40,089 nt of DNA from Azospirillum sp. TSO22-1 (GCF_003116015.1 NZ_LGQZ01000125.1:1-40089); one strand, 5' to 3'; counted from the first letter of the stretch, positions 14,883-24,523 are shown. Notes: generated by a model not told the origin, from the sequence alone. A program made the numbers and translations.

Positions 14883-16502
14883 ATGGCCATACGCACCGAC
14901 GTCGTCCGTCTCTACCGCCAGGTGCACACCTGGACCGGCATCCTGACGGGGCTGATCCTGTTCGTCTGCTTCTATGCTGGTGCCCTGACGATGTTCAAGG
15001 AACCGCTGGAACGCTGGATCACGCCGTCCGCCGAGGTGGCACCGGTGGCGTTCGAGCGGGCCGGCGAGCTGATCGCCACCACGCGGGCCCTGCGCCCGAA
15101 GGTGCGGGACTTCACCCTGGCGATGGAGCCGGTGCTGACCGGTGCCGCGCCGCTGCGCCTGACCTGGACGGAGGGTCGCTTCGATCCAGCCCCCTGGTCG
15201 GCGACCCTGGAGCCTGACGGATCCGTGGCGGTGAAGAAGCTCGACCCGTCCGGCATCGGCCTGCTGGTGGATTTCCTGCACCGCACGGCCGGCATCCCCG
15301 GCGACCTGGACATCGGCACCCTGGTGACGGGGGTGGCCAGCGCGCTCTATCTGGTGGCGCTGGTGTCCGGCGTGATCATCCTGCTGCCCTCGCTGGTCAG
15401 GGACTTCCTGGCCCTGCGCGTGACCGCCAATCTGAAGCGCCTGTGGCTGGACGCCCACAACATCCTGGGACTCGTCAGCCTGCCCTTCCACATCGTCATC
15501 GCCCTGTCGGCGGTGGTGTTCGGGCTGCACGACCAGATCTACGACACGCTGAACCAGGTCGTCTACAAAGGACAGATGCGGACGGCGATCGCCGCCAGCA
15601 GCCCGTTCCGCGCCGCGGCGAAGGACATGCGGCCGGCGGCCATGCTGCCGCCGCCGGACCTTCTGAAGCGCACGCGCGATCTCTCCCCCGGATTCCATCC
15701 GGTCGGCCTGGAATACCATGACGCCGGTACCCGCGCCGCCACCGTGCGCGTCTGGGGCCACGACCCGCGCTATCTGGTGCGGCGCGAGGGGTTCGTGCTG
15801 ATGGGGGCGGTGGACGGCCGGATCATCAGCACCGAATACATGCCGGGTCATCAGGGAGTCTGGTCGGCCGTCGTCTCCAGCTTCTTCGCGCTGCATTTCG
15901 GAAGCTTCGGCGGGAGCATCGTGCGCTGGTCCTACTTCGGCCTCGGACTGGCCGGCGCGCTGCTGTTCTATTCCGGCAACCTGCTCTGGATCGAGTCCCG
16001 CCGGCGCACCGAACGGCGGGCCGGCGGGCCGGTGGCGCAGAGCCGCTCCACCAGCCTGCTCGCCGCCGCGACCGTCGGCGTCTGCCTGGGCTGCGTCGGC
16101 GGCCTGTCCCTGACCATCGCCGCCGGGAAATGGCTGAACGGGGTGGTGAGCGATCTCCACGCTTGGCACTGGGGAATCTATTACGCGACCTTCCTGGGGG
16201 CGTGCGCCTGGGCCTTCCGGCGCGGCGCGGCCAGGGCGGGGGTGGAGTTGCTGTGGGCGTCCGCGGCGGCGACCGCCGCCATCCCAGCGACCTCGCTGCT
16301 CAGCTGGCTGGCGCCCGGCCCGGTGCCGTGGGTGCCGGGCCGGCTGGCCGGCGTCGATCTGGTGGCGCTGGCCGGCGCGCTGGCGCTGGCCGGAATGGCC
16401 CGCCTCGCGGAACGACGTGCCCGCACCGGGCCGCGGGACAGCGTCTGGTCGGTCCAGGAAGGCGGCATGGAGAGCCATCCCGCGGCGAACGCCGCCGATT
16501 GA
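14883..16502 (+). CDS. PepSY-associated membrane protein (PiuB/FegB-like, putative ferric-siderophore reductase)
   Basis: A 539-residue inner-membrane protein of the PepSY-TM group. The N-terminal VHTWTGILTGLILF helix, a periplasmic PepSY-like region with an FLHRTAG motif, paired helices ending in WLDAHNILGLVSLPFHIVIALS, and further C-terminal helices are visible. Conserved histidines within or next to helices (in VHTW, FLHR, DAHN, PFHI) suit heme ligation. Members are linked to reduction or release of iron from siderophores, though biochemical proof is limited. The start at ATG 14883 has a weak ribosome site; GTG 14871 is an alternative. It closes unit A. Confidence 0.8.
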   Translation: MAIRTDVVRLYRQVHTWTGILTGLILFVCFYAGALTMFKEPLERWITPSAEVAPVAFERAGELIATTRALRPKVRDFTLAMEPVLTGAAPLRLTWTEGRFDPAPWSATLEPDGSVAVKKLDPSGIGLLVDFLHRTAGIPGDLDIGTLVTGVASALYLVALVSGVIILLPSLVRDFLALRVTANLKRLWLDAHNILGLVSLPFHIVIALSAVVFGLHDQIYDTLNQVVYKGQMRTAIAASSPFRAAAKDMRPAAMLPPPDLLKRTRDLSPGFHPVGLEYHDAGTRAATVRVWGHDPRYLVRREGFVLMGAVDGRIISTEYMPGHQGVWSAVVSSFFALHFGSFGGSIVRWSYFGLGLAGALLFYSGNLLWIESRRRTERRAGGPVAQSRSTSLLAAATVGVCLGCVGGLSLTIAAGKWLNGVVSDLHAWHWGIYYATFLGACAWAFRRGAARAGVELLWASAAATAAIPATSLLSWLAPGPVPWVPGRLAGVDLVALAGALALAGMARLAERRARTGPRDSVWSVQEGGMESHPAANAAD

Positions 16503-16660
16503 TACGGACGACGCTTGCACGCGCCGTCCGTACGATGCCGAGGGCAGCCGCCGGGGGCGGCCATGTCCCGACCAGGTCCGGGCGCGGGGTGGCACCGCCC
16601 CGCGCGATGTGGCGCCCGCGGCCTTCCGCGAAGCCGCACCATGAAAAGCTCTGCATAGTC

Positions 16661-16675
16661 AGCGATTTAATCGCT
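16661..16675 (+). terminator. short stem-loop, possible terminator of unit A
   Basis: AGCGAT (16661-16666) and ATCGCT (16670-16675) form a 6-bp stem with a TTA loop, followed by TTTCC. The stem is short and the T-run only three long, so termination would be weak. It is 159 bases after the PepSY stop. It could equally be an operator-like palindrome. Confidence 0.3.
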
Positions 16676-16752
16676 TTCCAAGATACAGGAATCTTGGAGT
16701 CATATCCGTTGCGGCGTGGTCATTCATATGATATTCCCTCTGCGAATGAAAA

Positions 16753-16773
16753 TGCAAATGAGTCTCATTCGCA
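16753..16773. promoter_or_regulatory. Fur-like box 2 upstream of TonB receptor
   Basis: A 21-bp palindrome starting TGCAAATGAG and ending CTCATTCGCA; 9 of 10 base pairs are symmetric around 16763. A partial second copy, TGCGAATGA at 16741-16749, overlaps its left side, so two repressor dimers might bind. It lies 43 bases before the receptor start. It is the best-conserved of the three Fur-like sites and shares TGC...TGA/TCA...GCA with box 1. Confidence 0.78.
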
Positions 16774-16816
16774 TTTTTGAACTCAATCGACGGATCGAGA
16801 TCAGGGGAATTCCGAC

Positions 16817-18847
16817 ATGACCAATCGCACGGCGGGGGCTTGTGCACAGGACGGGACGGCAGCACGGAAGGGTGCGTCCGTATCGGTGGCGATGACGGCT
16901 GCGGTGGGCGCGGCCCTGGTGGCGGCAGCCGTGGCAGGGGGGAGTCCGGCGCTGGCCCAGGGGACGGTGCAGGAGACAGCGCAGTCGGCCGCCAATCAGG
17001 CGCAAGCCCAGGAGGTCATCCTGGGGCCGGTGACGGTCACCGCCACCGGCACGGCCGAACGCACGCTGACGGCTCCGGCCTTCACCACCGTCATCACCTC
17101 CGAGGAGTTGCAGAGGGAAGGCGTGGCCAGCAGCGGCCTGCCGGAGATCCTGGGCCGCACGGTCGGCGTCAACGACAGCACCGACGCCATCGGCCGCGAC
17201 GAGGTGGTGGTCCGCGGCATGGGCGCCAACTACACGCTGGTGCTGGTGAACGGCCGCCGGGTGTCCACCTCCGACGCGCTGTGGCGCGGCGGCGACTTCG
17301 ACTACCACTCGATCCCGCTGTCCGCGATCGAGCGGGTGGAGGTCGTGCGCGGCCCGATGTCGGCCCTCTACGGCTCCGACGCCATCGGCGGCGTGGTCAA
17401 CATCATCACCAAGAAGCCGACCGACCGCTGGGTCGGCGAGATCGGTGGCGACTACCGCGTCGTCCCGACCGGGCGGGGCGGCAACCAGTACCGCACCAGC
17501 ATCTACGCCGCCGGCCCGATCGTCGATTCGATCACGGCCTCCGTCGCCGCGGAATACTTCAACCGCCAGCCCTGGTACCATGACTCCAAGAACAACGGCA
17601 CCGTGCCGGTGCTGGAAAAGAAGAACCTGAAGAATCTCCAGTCCACAGTGAACTGGGACGTCACGGAGAACCAGGCCGTCGAAGTGAATTACGGCCTGAA
17701 CCACGACTTCCGGCCCTACAACGTGTACGACCGCTTCAAATCCTACAGCGAGCAGGAGGTGCTCCGCCACACGGTGGGCGTCGCCCACCGCGGCAAATGG
17801 GGCTGGGGCGACACGCTGCTGGAGGCCAACTACGAGAACGGCAGCATCGACGACTTCAACACCTCCTACAACGCCCCGATGCAGCGGCACCTGTCGGAAG
17901 AAAATGTCCTCCTGCACGGCCGCACCAACTTCCAGCTCGGCTTCAACCGCCTCACCGCGGGTGCCGAACACCGCAAGCAGACCGTCAAGGACCCCAACAC
18001 CTTCCTGCGGACGGGCCGCTCCGAGATCGCGCAGAGTGCCGCCTATCTCCAGGATCAGATCGGCCTGACCGATCAGCTCACGCTGACGCTTGGCAGCCGC
18101 TACGACCATCACGAGATCTTCGGCGGCGAGATCACCAGCCGCGCCAACGTCGTCTACGCGCTGACCGAAACGCTGTCGCTGAAGGCCGGCGTCAGCCAGG
18201 GCTACAAGGCGCCCGACGCGTATCAGCTGAGCCCCGAGTACCGGGTCATCAGCTGCGGCGGCCGCTGCTTCCTGTCGGGCAATCCCAACCTGCAGCCCGA
18301 GACCAGCATCAACTACGAAGTCGGTCTCGAGACGCGCAACAAGGGCTGGGACGCCAGCCTCGTTCTGTTCAAGAACAAGGTCAAGGACATGATCCAGCCG
18401 GTCTACGATCCGGTGGCGGTCTCGCGCAACTGGCGCAACATCAACAGGGTCGACATTTCCGGCGTCGAGATGACGGGCTCCGTCAATCTCACCTCCAGGG
18501 TGCTGGCGACGGGCAACTACGCCTTCCTCTACACCGAGAACTCCACCGGGGCCGAGCTGGAGAACCGTCCGCGCCACAAGCTCAACGCCGCCCTGACGTG
18601 GCTGGCCCTGGACACCCTGAGCACCACGGTGTCGGCCAGCTACACCGGCCCGCAGTTCGAGGGCACGGCCAAGATGCCGGGCTACACGCTGCTGAACTGG
18701 GGCCTCAGCGCTGACGTCACCGACTCGTTCCGCGTCGGCGCCGGCGTGCGCAACATCACCAACGTGGTCCTGTCCGAGAAGAACACCGGCTTCCAGACGG
18801 TGGAGGTGGGGCGCAACTACTACGTCTCCGCCAACTACCGGTTCTGA
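16817..18847 (+). CDS. TonB-dependent catecholate siderophore receptor
   Basis: A 676-residue outer-membrane receptor of the CirA/FepA/IrgA type. A long signal sequence ends at ALA near residue 47. A TonB-box-like segment GPVTVTATG is at about residues 72-80. The plug domain (to about residue 200) has the conserved VRGM, LVNGRRV, IERVEVVRGPMSALYGSDAIGGVVNIIT motifs, here listed as landmarks. A 22-strand barrel follows, with GYKAPDAYQLSP and NPNLQPETS motifs and a terminal phenylalanine (NYRF) as expected for outer-membrane insertion. It lies under Fur-like box 2 and in front of entS, so it most likely takes up the ferric siderophore made by the downstream locus. Confidence 0.92.
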   Translation: MTNRTAGACAQDGTAARKGASVSVAMTAAVGAALVAAAVAGGSPALAQGTVQETAQSAANQAQAQEVILGPVTVTATGTAERTLTAPAFTTVITSEELQREGVASSGLPEILGRTVGVNDSTDAIGRDEVVVRGMGANYTLVLVNGRRVSTSDALWRGGDFDYHSIPLSAIERVEVVRGPMSALYGSDAIGGVVNIITKKPTDRWVGEIGGDYRVVPTGRGGNQYRTSIYAAGPIVDSITASVAAEYFNRQPWYHDSKNNGTVPVLEKKNLKNLQSTVNWDVTENQAVEVNYGLNHDFRPYNVYDRFKSYSEQEVLRHTVGVAHRGKWGWGDTLLEANYENGSIDDFNTSYNAPMQRHLSEENVLLHGRTNFQLGFNRLTAGAEHRKQTVKDPNTFLRTGRSEIAQSAAYLQDQIGLTDQLTLTLGSRYDHHEIFGGEITSRANVVYALTETLSLKAGVSQGYKAPDAYQLSPEYRVISCGGRCFLSGNPNLQPETSINYEVGLETRNKGWDASLVLFKNKVKDMIQPVYDPVAVSRNWRNINRVDISGVEMTGSVNLTSRVLATGNYAFLYTENSTGAELENRPRHKLNAALTWLALDTLSTTVSASYTGPQFEGTAKMPGYTLLNWGLSADVTDSFRVGAGVRNITNVVLSEKNTGFQTVEVGRNYYVSANYRF

Positions 18848-18855
18848 TCGGCAAC

Positions 18856-18886
18856 CGCCCGCCTCCGGCTCCGCCGGGGGCGGGCG
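18856..18886 (+). repeat. stem-loop between receptor and entS
   Basis: CGCCCGCC (18856-18863) pairs perfectly with GGCGGGCG (18879-18886). The loop carries a small inner CCGG/CCGG pairing. It is 8 bases after the receptor stop and 63 bases before the entS start. A C-rich, not T-rich, stretch follows, so it is not a standard terminator. It may protect the receptor message or reduce read-through into the exporters. Confidence 0.5.
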
Positions 18887-18949
18887 CCCTCCCTCTCCAG
18901 GCCGTCCCCGCCCCGCCACCGGGTGCCGACGGCGTTGCGAAGGCCCGCC

Positions 18950-20203
18950 ATGACGCTTTCAAGACTCTTCGTCGACGTCAGCCTGCTGAAGACCAACCCG
19001 GACTTCCGCCGCGTGCTGACCGCCCGGACGATTTCGCTGCTGGCGCTCGGCCTGCTGTCGGTGGCGGTGCCGGTGCAGGTCTACGAGTTGACCGGGTCCA
19101 GCCTGCACGTCGGGCTGGCGGTCGCGTTCGACGGCCTCGGCATGTTCCTCGGCCTGGCGCTGGGCGGCGTGCTGGCGGACCGGCAGGACCGCCGCCGCCT
19201 GATCCTGTTCGCGCGCAGCGCCTGCGGCCTGGGCTTCCTGGGGCTGGCGGCCAACGGCCTGCTGCCGGCGCCGTCGCTGGCGGTGGTCTACGGGCTGTCG
19301 TTCTGGGACGGGTTCTTCGGGGCGATCGGCGTCAACGCGCTGATGGCGGCGATGCCGCATCTGGTGGGGCGGGCCAACCTGATGCAGGCGCGCGCCCTCG
19401 GCATGCTGTCGATGCGCGTCGCCACCATCCTGTCGCCGGCGCTGGGCGGCCTGCTGATCGCCGGGGTCGGGGTGGGCTGGGTCTACCTCGGCACCGCGCT
19501 CGGCACCGTGCTGACCGTGCTGACCCTGCTCGGCCTGCCGCGCATGGTGCCGGAGGCCGGCGCCAGCGAGAACCCGTTCCGCTCCATGGCGCAGGCCTTC
19601 GCCTTCCTGGCGGGCCACCGGGTGATCCCGGGCGTCGTGGCGCTGGGCTGCCTGACCACGGTCGCCACCGCCATCCGCGTCCTCTTCCCGGCCCTGACGC
19701 TGGAAGTCTACGGCGGCGGGCCGTTCGAGACCGGCCTGATGTACAGCGCCGTACCGGTCGGGGCGACCCTGGGCGCCGCGCTCAGCGGCTGGGCGGCCAG
19801 GGTGGAGCGTCCGGGACTGGTGATGGGCGGGGCCTGCCTGGGCGCCTTCACCTGCGTCGCGGCGCTGGGGGCGGCCGGCAGCCTGTCCGTGGCGCTGCCG
19901 GTGCTGGTGCTGTTCGGCTACGCGACGTCCATCGCCTCGCTCCTGGAATACAGCATGGTCCAGGGCCACACGCCCGATCATCTGCTGGGCCGCATCAATA
20001 GCCTGTGGACCGCCCAGGACGTGCTCGGCGACAGCGTCGGCACGATCGGCATCGGGCTACTCGCCACGCTGCTGGGCCCGGCCGGCGGCATCCTGCTGCT
20101 CGGTCTGGCGGCGCTGGCGCTGGCGGCGGCCGTGACCGCCGCCGCCGGCACGATGCGCCGGGCGTCGATGAACGATCCGGCGCTGGAGGGATCCGCACCA
20201 TGA
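18950..20203 (+). CDS. entS: EntS-type MFS siderophore exporter
   Basis: A 417-residue major facilitator protein matching E. coli EntS (416) in length and sequence style. Shared landmarks include NLSLLKT-like VSLLKTNPDFR at the N-terminus, GGVLADRQDRRR after helix 2 (typical MFS GGxLADR), LWDGFF-like FWDGFF, LVGRANLMQA, and LGRINSLWTAQDVLGD. Twelve hydrophobic segments are visible. ATG 18950 was chosen because it starts at the EntS-like N-terminus; an upstream in-frame ATG at 18923 lacks that fit. It exports newly made catechol siderophore from cytoplasm to periplasm. It overlaps the RND adaptor gene by ATGA at 20200. Confidence 0.92.
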   Translation: MTLSRLFVDVSLLKTNPDFRRVLTARTISLLALGLLSVAVPVQVYELTGSSLHVGLAVAFDGLGMFLGLALGGVLADRQDRRRLILFARSACGLGFLGLAANGLLPAPSLAVVYGLSFWDGFFGAIGVNALMAAMPHLVGRANLMQARALGMLSMRVATILSPALGGLLIAGVGVGWVYLGTALGTVLTVLTLLGLPRMVPEAGASENPFRSMAQAFAFLAGHRVIPGVVALGCLTTVATAIRVLFPALTLEVYGGGPFETGLMYSAVPVGATLGAALSGWAARVERPGLVMGGACLGAFTCVAALGAAGSLSVALPVLVLFGYATSIASLLEYSMVQGHTPDHLLGRINSLWTAQDVLGDSVGTIGIGLLATLLGPAGGILLLGLAALALAAAVTAAAGTMRRASMNDPALEGSAP

Positions 20204-21282
20204 GGCACATCCTGCCGACGATCCTGCTGGCCACCGCGCTGTGCGGCGCCCTGCCCGCTGCCGCCCAGGTGCGGGTGAAGGTGACCGCGGTGGTGGCGGC
20301 CCCCGTCCAGCAGACGCTGCAGCTGCCCGGCACCCTGGTGGCGCCGCGCAGCAGCGCCCTGTCCGCGCAGGTGGAGGGCCATGTCGACACCCTGCTGGCC
20401 GAGGTCGGCGACCGCGTCGCGGCCGGGCAGGTCCTGCTGCGGCTGGATGACAGCATCGCGCGGCTGGAGCTGGAGCGCCTGGAGCACTCCCTGGCCGAGG
20501 CCGAGCACGTGCAGCGCGACGCCCAGCGGCTGGCCCGCGAGGCGGAGGCGCTGGCCGGGGTGCAGAGCGTGTCGCGGTCCAGGTACCGCACCCAGCTCGC
20601 CCAAGCCGCCATCGAGGAAGCCAAAGTCCGGCAGATCCGCGCCGCGGTCGCCATCCAGCGCGAACGGCTGGCACGGCACGGGCTGGCGGCGCCCTTCGGC
20701 GGCGTCCTGACCGGCCGGCGGACCGAGCGCGGGCAATGGGTCGGCGGCGGCACGCCGGTGCTCCAGCTCACCGCCACCGATCCGCTGCGCGTCGAGGTCG
20801 ACGTGCCGGAGCGCCATCACGGCCGCATCGCCGCCGGCACGCCCGCCACCGTCCTCGCCGCCGACGCGGGGGAGGCGTCCGGCATCGCCGCCCTGGTCGA
20901 CCGCGTGGTTCCGGCCGCCGACCCGGTCAGCCGCAACTTCCGGGTCCACATCGCGCTCGCCAACCCTGACGGCCGGCTGATGCCGGGCATGTCGGCCCGG
21001 GTGACCTTCGCCCTCGGTCCGGCGCCGGGGGCCGTCGAGGTCGCGCTGCAGGCCCCGGCCGACGCGGTGGAGCGCCGGCCCGACGGCAGCGCGCGGGTCT
21101 GGGTGGTCCGGCGCGGCAGCGACGGGGCGGTGGCCCGCCCGGTGGCGGTGCGCACCGGCCGGCACATCGGCAACCGGGTGGAGATCGCCGGCCCCGACCT
21201 GCGCCCCGACGATCTGGTGGTCGTCCAGGGCAACGAGGGGCTGCGCCCCGACCAGCCGGTCGTACCGGACATGGTCGGCTGA
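20200..21282 (+). CDS. RND efflux periplasmic adaptor (membrane fusion protein)
   Basis: A 360-residue HlyD/AcrA-type adaptor. A signal peptide ends at AAA near residue 22 and lacks a lipobox cysteine, so it is not a lipoprotein. The barrel-sandwich halves show QLPGTLVAPRSSALSAQ at about residue 43 and GLAAPFGGVLTGRR at about 160, separated by a short coiled-coil with paired Glu/Arg/Leu helices. A beta-barrel region and a membrane-proximal domain follow. It is coupled to entS upstream and is 15 bases from the RND pump gene. It should link that pump to a TolC-like channel, which is not in this window. Confidence 0.9.
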   Translation: MRHILPTILLATALCGALPAAAQVRVKVTAVVAAPVQQTLQLPGTLVAPRSSALSAQVEGHVDTLLAEVGDRVAAGQVLLRLDDSIARLELERLEHSLAEAEHVQRDAQRLAREAEALAGVQSVSRSRYRTQLAQAAIEEAKVRQIRAAVAIQRERLARHGLAAPFGGVLTGRRTERGQWVGGGTPVLQLTATDPLRVEVDVPERHHGRIAAGTPATVLAADAGEASGIAALVDRVVPAADPVSRNFRVHIALANPDGRLMPGMSARVTFALGPAPGAVEVALQAPADAVERRPDGSARVWVVRRGSDGAVARPVAVRTGRHIGNRVEIAGPDLRPDDLVVVQGNEGLRPDQPVVPDMVG

Positions 21283-21297
21283 CGGGGACGCCGCGCG

Positions 21298-24200
21298 ATG
21301 ACACGCCTGATCCTCCGCAATCCCTTGGCCGCCCTGGCGGCGATCCTGATCCTGTGCCTGTTGGGCGCGGTGTCGGTCTTCCGCATCCCGGTGCAGATGA
21401 TCCCTGACATCAGCCCGCGGCGGATCGTGGTGGAGACCAACTGGCCCGGCGCCACCCCGCAGGACGTCGAGCAGGAGATCCTGATCGAGCAGGAGAAGTT
21501 CCTGCGCGGCGTTCCCGGCTTGGCCCGCATGGCGTCCAGCGCCGATTTCGGCGGCGGCCAGGTCGAGCTGGAATTCCCGCCCGGCGTGTCGGTCGACGAG
21601 GCGCTGATCCACATCGACAACGCGCTGTCGCAGGTCACCAGCTACCCGGAGACGGTGGACCGGCCGCGCATCGTCGCCGAATCCTCGTCGGAGCAGCCCT
21701 TCCTGTTCTACGGCGTGGAACGGCTCGATGGCGCCATCGACGCGGAATCGATTCAACGCGAGACGAACTGGATCGAGAACGTCCTGCGCCCGCGGCTGGA
21801 GCGGGTGCCCGGCGTGGCGAAGGCCGAGGTGATCGGTGGCGCCGCCCAGGAAATCCACATCGACCTCGATCCGCTGAAGCTGGCCGCCCGCAGCCTGAAC
21901 GTCGGGGCCGTGCGTGACGCCATCCGGGCGCGCAACCGCGACGTGTCCGGCGGCGACCGCGATTTTGGCAAGCGCCGCTATTTCCTGCGGACCATCGGGC
22001 GCTTCTCCGACCTGGAGGATCTCGCCGGCCTGATCGTGGCGCGGGAGAACGGCACGGCGGTCCGGCTGCGCGACGTCGGCACGGTGACGCTGGCGACGCG
22101 GGAGGCGCGCAGCGTCGCCTTCGCCGACGGCCGGCCGACCCTGCTGATCGCCGTCGGCAAGCGGCCTGGGGCCAACGTCATCGCCATCAAGGACGCGATG
22201 ACGGCGACCGTGGACGAGCTGAACCGCCACGCCCTGAAGGACCGCGGTCTTGCCATGCGGCTGCTGTCGGAGGACGTGCGCTACATGGTGCAGTCGATCG
22301 ACAACGTGCTGGACAACCTGATCGTCGGCAGCCTGCTGGCGGGAATCGTGCTGCTGCTGTTCCTGCGCTCGATCCCGGCCACGGCGGTGGCGGCGGCCAG
22401 CATGCCGGTCTGCACGCTGACGACGCTGCTGGTGCTGGAGGCCTGCGGGCGCACCATCAACGTCATATCGCTGTCCGGCGTGGCGTTCGCCATCGGCATG
22501 ACGGTGGACAACAGCGTGGTGGCGCTTGACAGCATCGCCCGCCATCTGCGCACCGGCAAGTCGCGGGCGATGGCGACCGCCGACGGCATCGCCGAGGTGT
22601 GGCCGGCCATCCTGTCCTCCACCCTTACCACCGTGCTGGTGTTCCTGCCGGTGATGTTCATCCGGGTCGAGGCGGGCCAGCTCTATTCCGACATCGCCAT
22701 CGCCATCACCGGCGCCGTCATGATGTCGATGCTGGTGGCGCTCGTCCTGGTCCCGGTCGTCGCCCACCGCTGGACGATCGCGCCGGCCAAGCCGGACGAC
22801 GGGCAAGCGTACGGGACGCTCATTGCCACCGTGCGCTGGATGCTCGGCAGCGCCTGGCGGGAGTGCGCGATCCTCGCCGCGACGGCGGCGGCGATGGCCA
22901 CGGTGCTGCTGCACATGGTGCCGCCGGCCGAGTACCTGCCGGAGGGCGAGGAGGCGACGGTGTTCACCTTCCTGTCCGCCCCGCCCGGCTACAACATGGA
23001 GACCATGCTGGACGTCTGGCGGCAGATCGATCCGCCGCTGAGCGGCCGGGTCGGCGCCGCCGCGGACCAGCCGGGCGACGCCGGCATTCCGCCGCTCCGG
23101 GTCAATCTCAGCTTCATCCGGCCCGGCTTCATCCGCTTCGTGACGGAACCGTCGAATCCCGCCGACACCGACGCGCTGATCGCCGCCCTGACCAAGCGGG
23201 CGCGGGCCATACCCGGCATGCGCGCCTTCGCCGCGCGTGGGTCGATCTTCTCCGGCAACACCGGCGGCGCCCGCGCCATCAGCCTGGAGCTGAGCGGCGG
23301 CGATCTGAACACGCTCTATTCGACCGCGCTGGCCGTGCTCGACCGCGCCGGCGACCTGTTCCCCGACGGGCAGGTCAACAGCGATCCCTCGCCGCCCACC
23401 CTCACCATGTCGCAGCCCTTCCTGGAGCTGCACCCCGACTGGGACCGCGCCGGCGAGATGGGCATCGGCCTGGCCGAGCTCGGCTACACGTTGCGCGCCT
23501 ATTCGGACGGCGCCTTCGCCGACGAATACCTGCTGAACGACGAGAAGCTCGACATCTACCTGCGGGTGCCCGACGGCATTGGCCGCGACCGCCAGGGCTT
23601 CGCCGATCTGGTGCTGCACACCGGGCGTGGCACGCCGGTCCCGCTGTCGAGCCTGGCGGAGCTGCGGGAGACCGTCGGCTCCTCCAGCATCGCGCGGGTC
23701 GACGGGATGCGGACGGTCACGCTGACCATCGTTCCGCCGCGGTCGGTGGCGCTGGAGACCGGCATCGAGACGGTCCGCCGCGGGCTCGTCGACGCGCTGC
23801 GCGCCGAGGGCGTCATCCCCCCGGGGATGACGGCCCGCATCGCCGGCGCCGGCGGGTCGCTGGACGACCTGCGCTCCGCCATGACCGGGGGGTTCCTGCT
23901 GGCGCTCGCCATCACCTATCTGGTGCTGGTCGCCGTCTTCGCCCATTGGGGCTATCCGCTCATCATCATGGCGGTGGTGCCGACCGGCATCGGCGGCGGG
24001 CTGGTCGGGCTGTGGCTCTACAACACCGCGGCGGGACTGTGGGAGGGGCTCGGCGCTCCGCAGGCCTTCGACGTGCTGACCATGATGGGCTTCCTGGTCC
24101 TGATCGGCACGGTGGTGAACAACCCCATCCTGATCGTCGAGCAGGCCGCCGAGAACCGCAAAAGCCACGGCATGTCCGGCCCCGAGGCGATCGCCGACGC

Positions 24201-24447
24201 GTTGCGGAGCCGCCTGCGCCCGATCCTCATCACCACCGTGACCAGCATCGCCGGGCTGGTGCCCATGGTCATGGCGTCCAGCGCCGGGACGGAGCTGTAC
24301 CGCGGGCTGGGCTTGGTCGTCCTGTGCGGTCTGCTGCTGTCCAGCCTGGTGACCGTCACGGTGCTGCCGGTGGTGCTGTCGCTGGTGTTCCGCGCCTCCG
24401 ACCGGATCGGCGCGCTGGCACAGGGAATGCGTGTCGAAACGCGGTAA
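21298..24447 (+). CDS. RND-family efflux pump (AcrB/HAE1-like)
   Basis: A 1049-residue inner-membrane RND transporter. It has helix 1 (about residues 10-28), a large periplasmic porter loop, the helix 4 proton-relay region GMTVDNSVVALDSI near residue 400, a second large loop from about 540, and five C-terminal helices. The motif usually reads G-x-x-V-D-D/N-A/S-I; here one Asp is kept and the second is Asn. Placement in an iron-regulated unit with a TonB receptor and EntS suggests periplasm-to-outside siderophore export or recycling, as for some RND pumps in siderophore loci. This role is inferred; drug efflux is the alternative. Confidence 0.88.
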   Translation: MTRLILRNPLAALAAILILCLLGAVSVFRIPVQMIPDISPRRIVVETNWPGATPQDVEQEILIEQEKFLRGVPGLARMASSADFGGGQVELEFPPGVSVDEALIHIDNALSQVTSYPETVDRPRIVAESSSEQPFLFYGVERLDGAIDAESIQRETNWIENVLRPRLERVPGVAKAEVIGGAAQEIHIDLDPLKLAARSLNVGAVRDAIRARNRDVSGGDRDFGKRRYFLRTIGRFSDLEDLAGLIVARENGTAVRLRDVGTVTLATREARSVAFADGRPTLLIAVGKRPGANVIAIKDAMTATVDELNRHALKDRGLAMRLLSEDVRYMVQSIDNVLDNLIVGSLLAGIVLLLFLRSIPATAVAAASMPVCTLTTLLVLEACGRTINVISLSGVAFAIGMTVDNSVVALDSIARHLRTGKSRAMATADGIAEVWPAILSSTLTTVLVFLPVMFIRVEAGQLYSDIAIAITGAVMMSMLVALVLVPVVAHRWTIAPAKPDDGQAYGTLIATVRWMLGSAWRECAILAATAAAMATVLLHMVPPAEYLPEGEEATVFTFLSAPPGYNMETMLDVWRQIDPPLSGRVGAAADQPGDAGIPPLRVNLSFIRPGFIRFVTEPSNPADTDALIAALTKRARAIPGMRAFAARGSIFSGNTGGARAISLELSGGDLNTLYSTALAVLDRAGDLFPDGQVNSDPSPPTLTMSQPFLELHPDWDRAGEMGIGLAELGYTLRAYSDGAFADEYLLNDEKLDIYLRVPDGIGRDRQGFADLVLHTGRGTPVPLSSLAELRETVGSSSIARVDGMRTVTLTIVPPRSVALETGIETVRRGLVDALRAEGVIPPGMTARIAGAGGSLDDLRSAMTGGFLLALAITYLVLVAVFAHWGYPLIIMAVVPTGIGGGLVGLWLYNTAAGLWEGLGAPQAFDVLTMMGFLVLIGTVVNNPILIVEQAAENRKSHGMSGPEAIADALRSRLRPILITTVTSIAGLVPMVMASSAGTELYRGLGLVVLCGLLLSSLVTVTVLPVVLSLVFRASDRIGALAQGMRVETR

Positions 24448-24523
24448 TTTAACGCTTTTTTGGTGCAGTCAGCAGATAAATCGGCTGAAAAAGAGAATTT
24501 TGAAAACGGACTTCACAATTCGC

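Larger units (their letters stand above)
16503..16816. other. intergenic region between PepSY gene and TonB receptor
   Basis: 314 bases with no recognisable gene. They contain a short hairpin AGCGAT-TTA-ATCGCT (16661-16675) followed by three T, which may end unit A, and then an AT-rich stretch with TATGAT at 16727-16732 as a candidate -10 (no good -35 at the right distance). The Fur-like box at 16753-16773 follows. GGGGAA before ATG 16817 serves as ribosome site. Confidence 0.6.

Noticed and set aside
19978..24168. 1396-codon minus-strand open frame opposite the RND pump
   Set aside because: Same shadow composition, with no domain recognisable; the plus strand encodes clear RND and adaptor proteins.
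24448..24465. T-run after the RND pump gene as a rho-independent terminator
   Set aside because: No stem could be found next to it.
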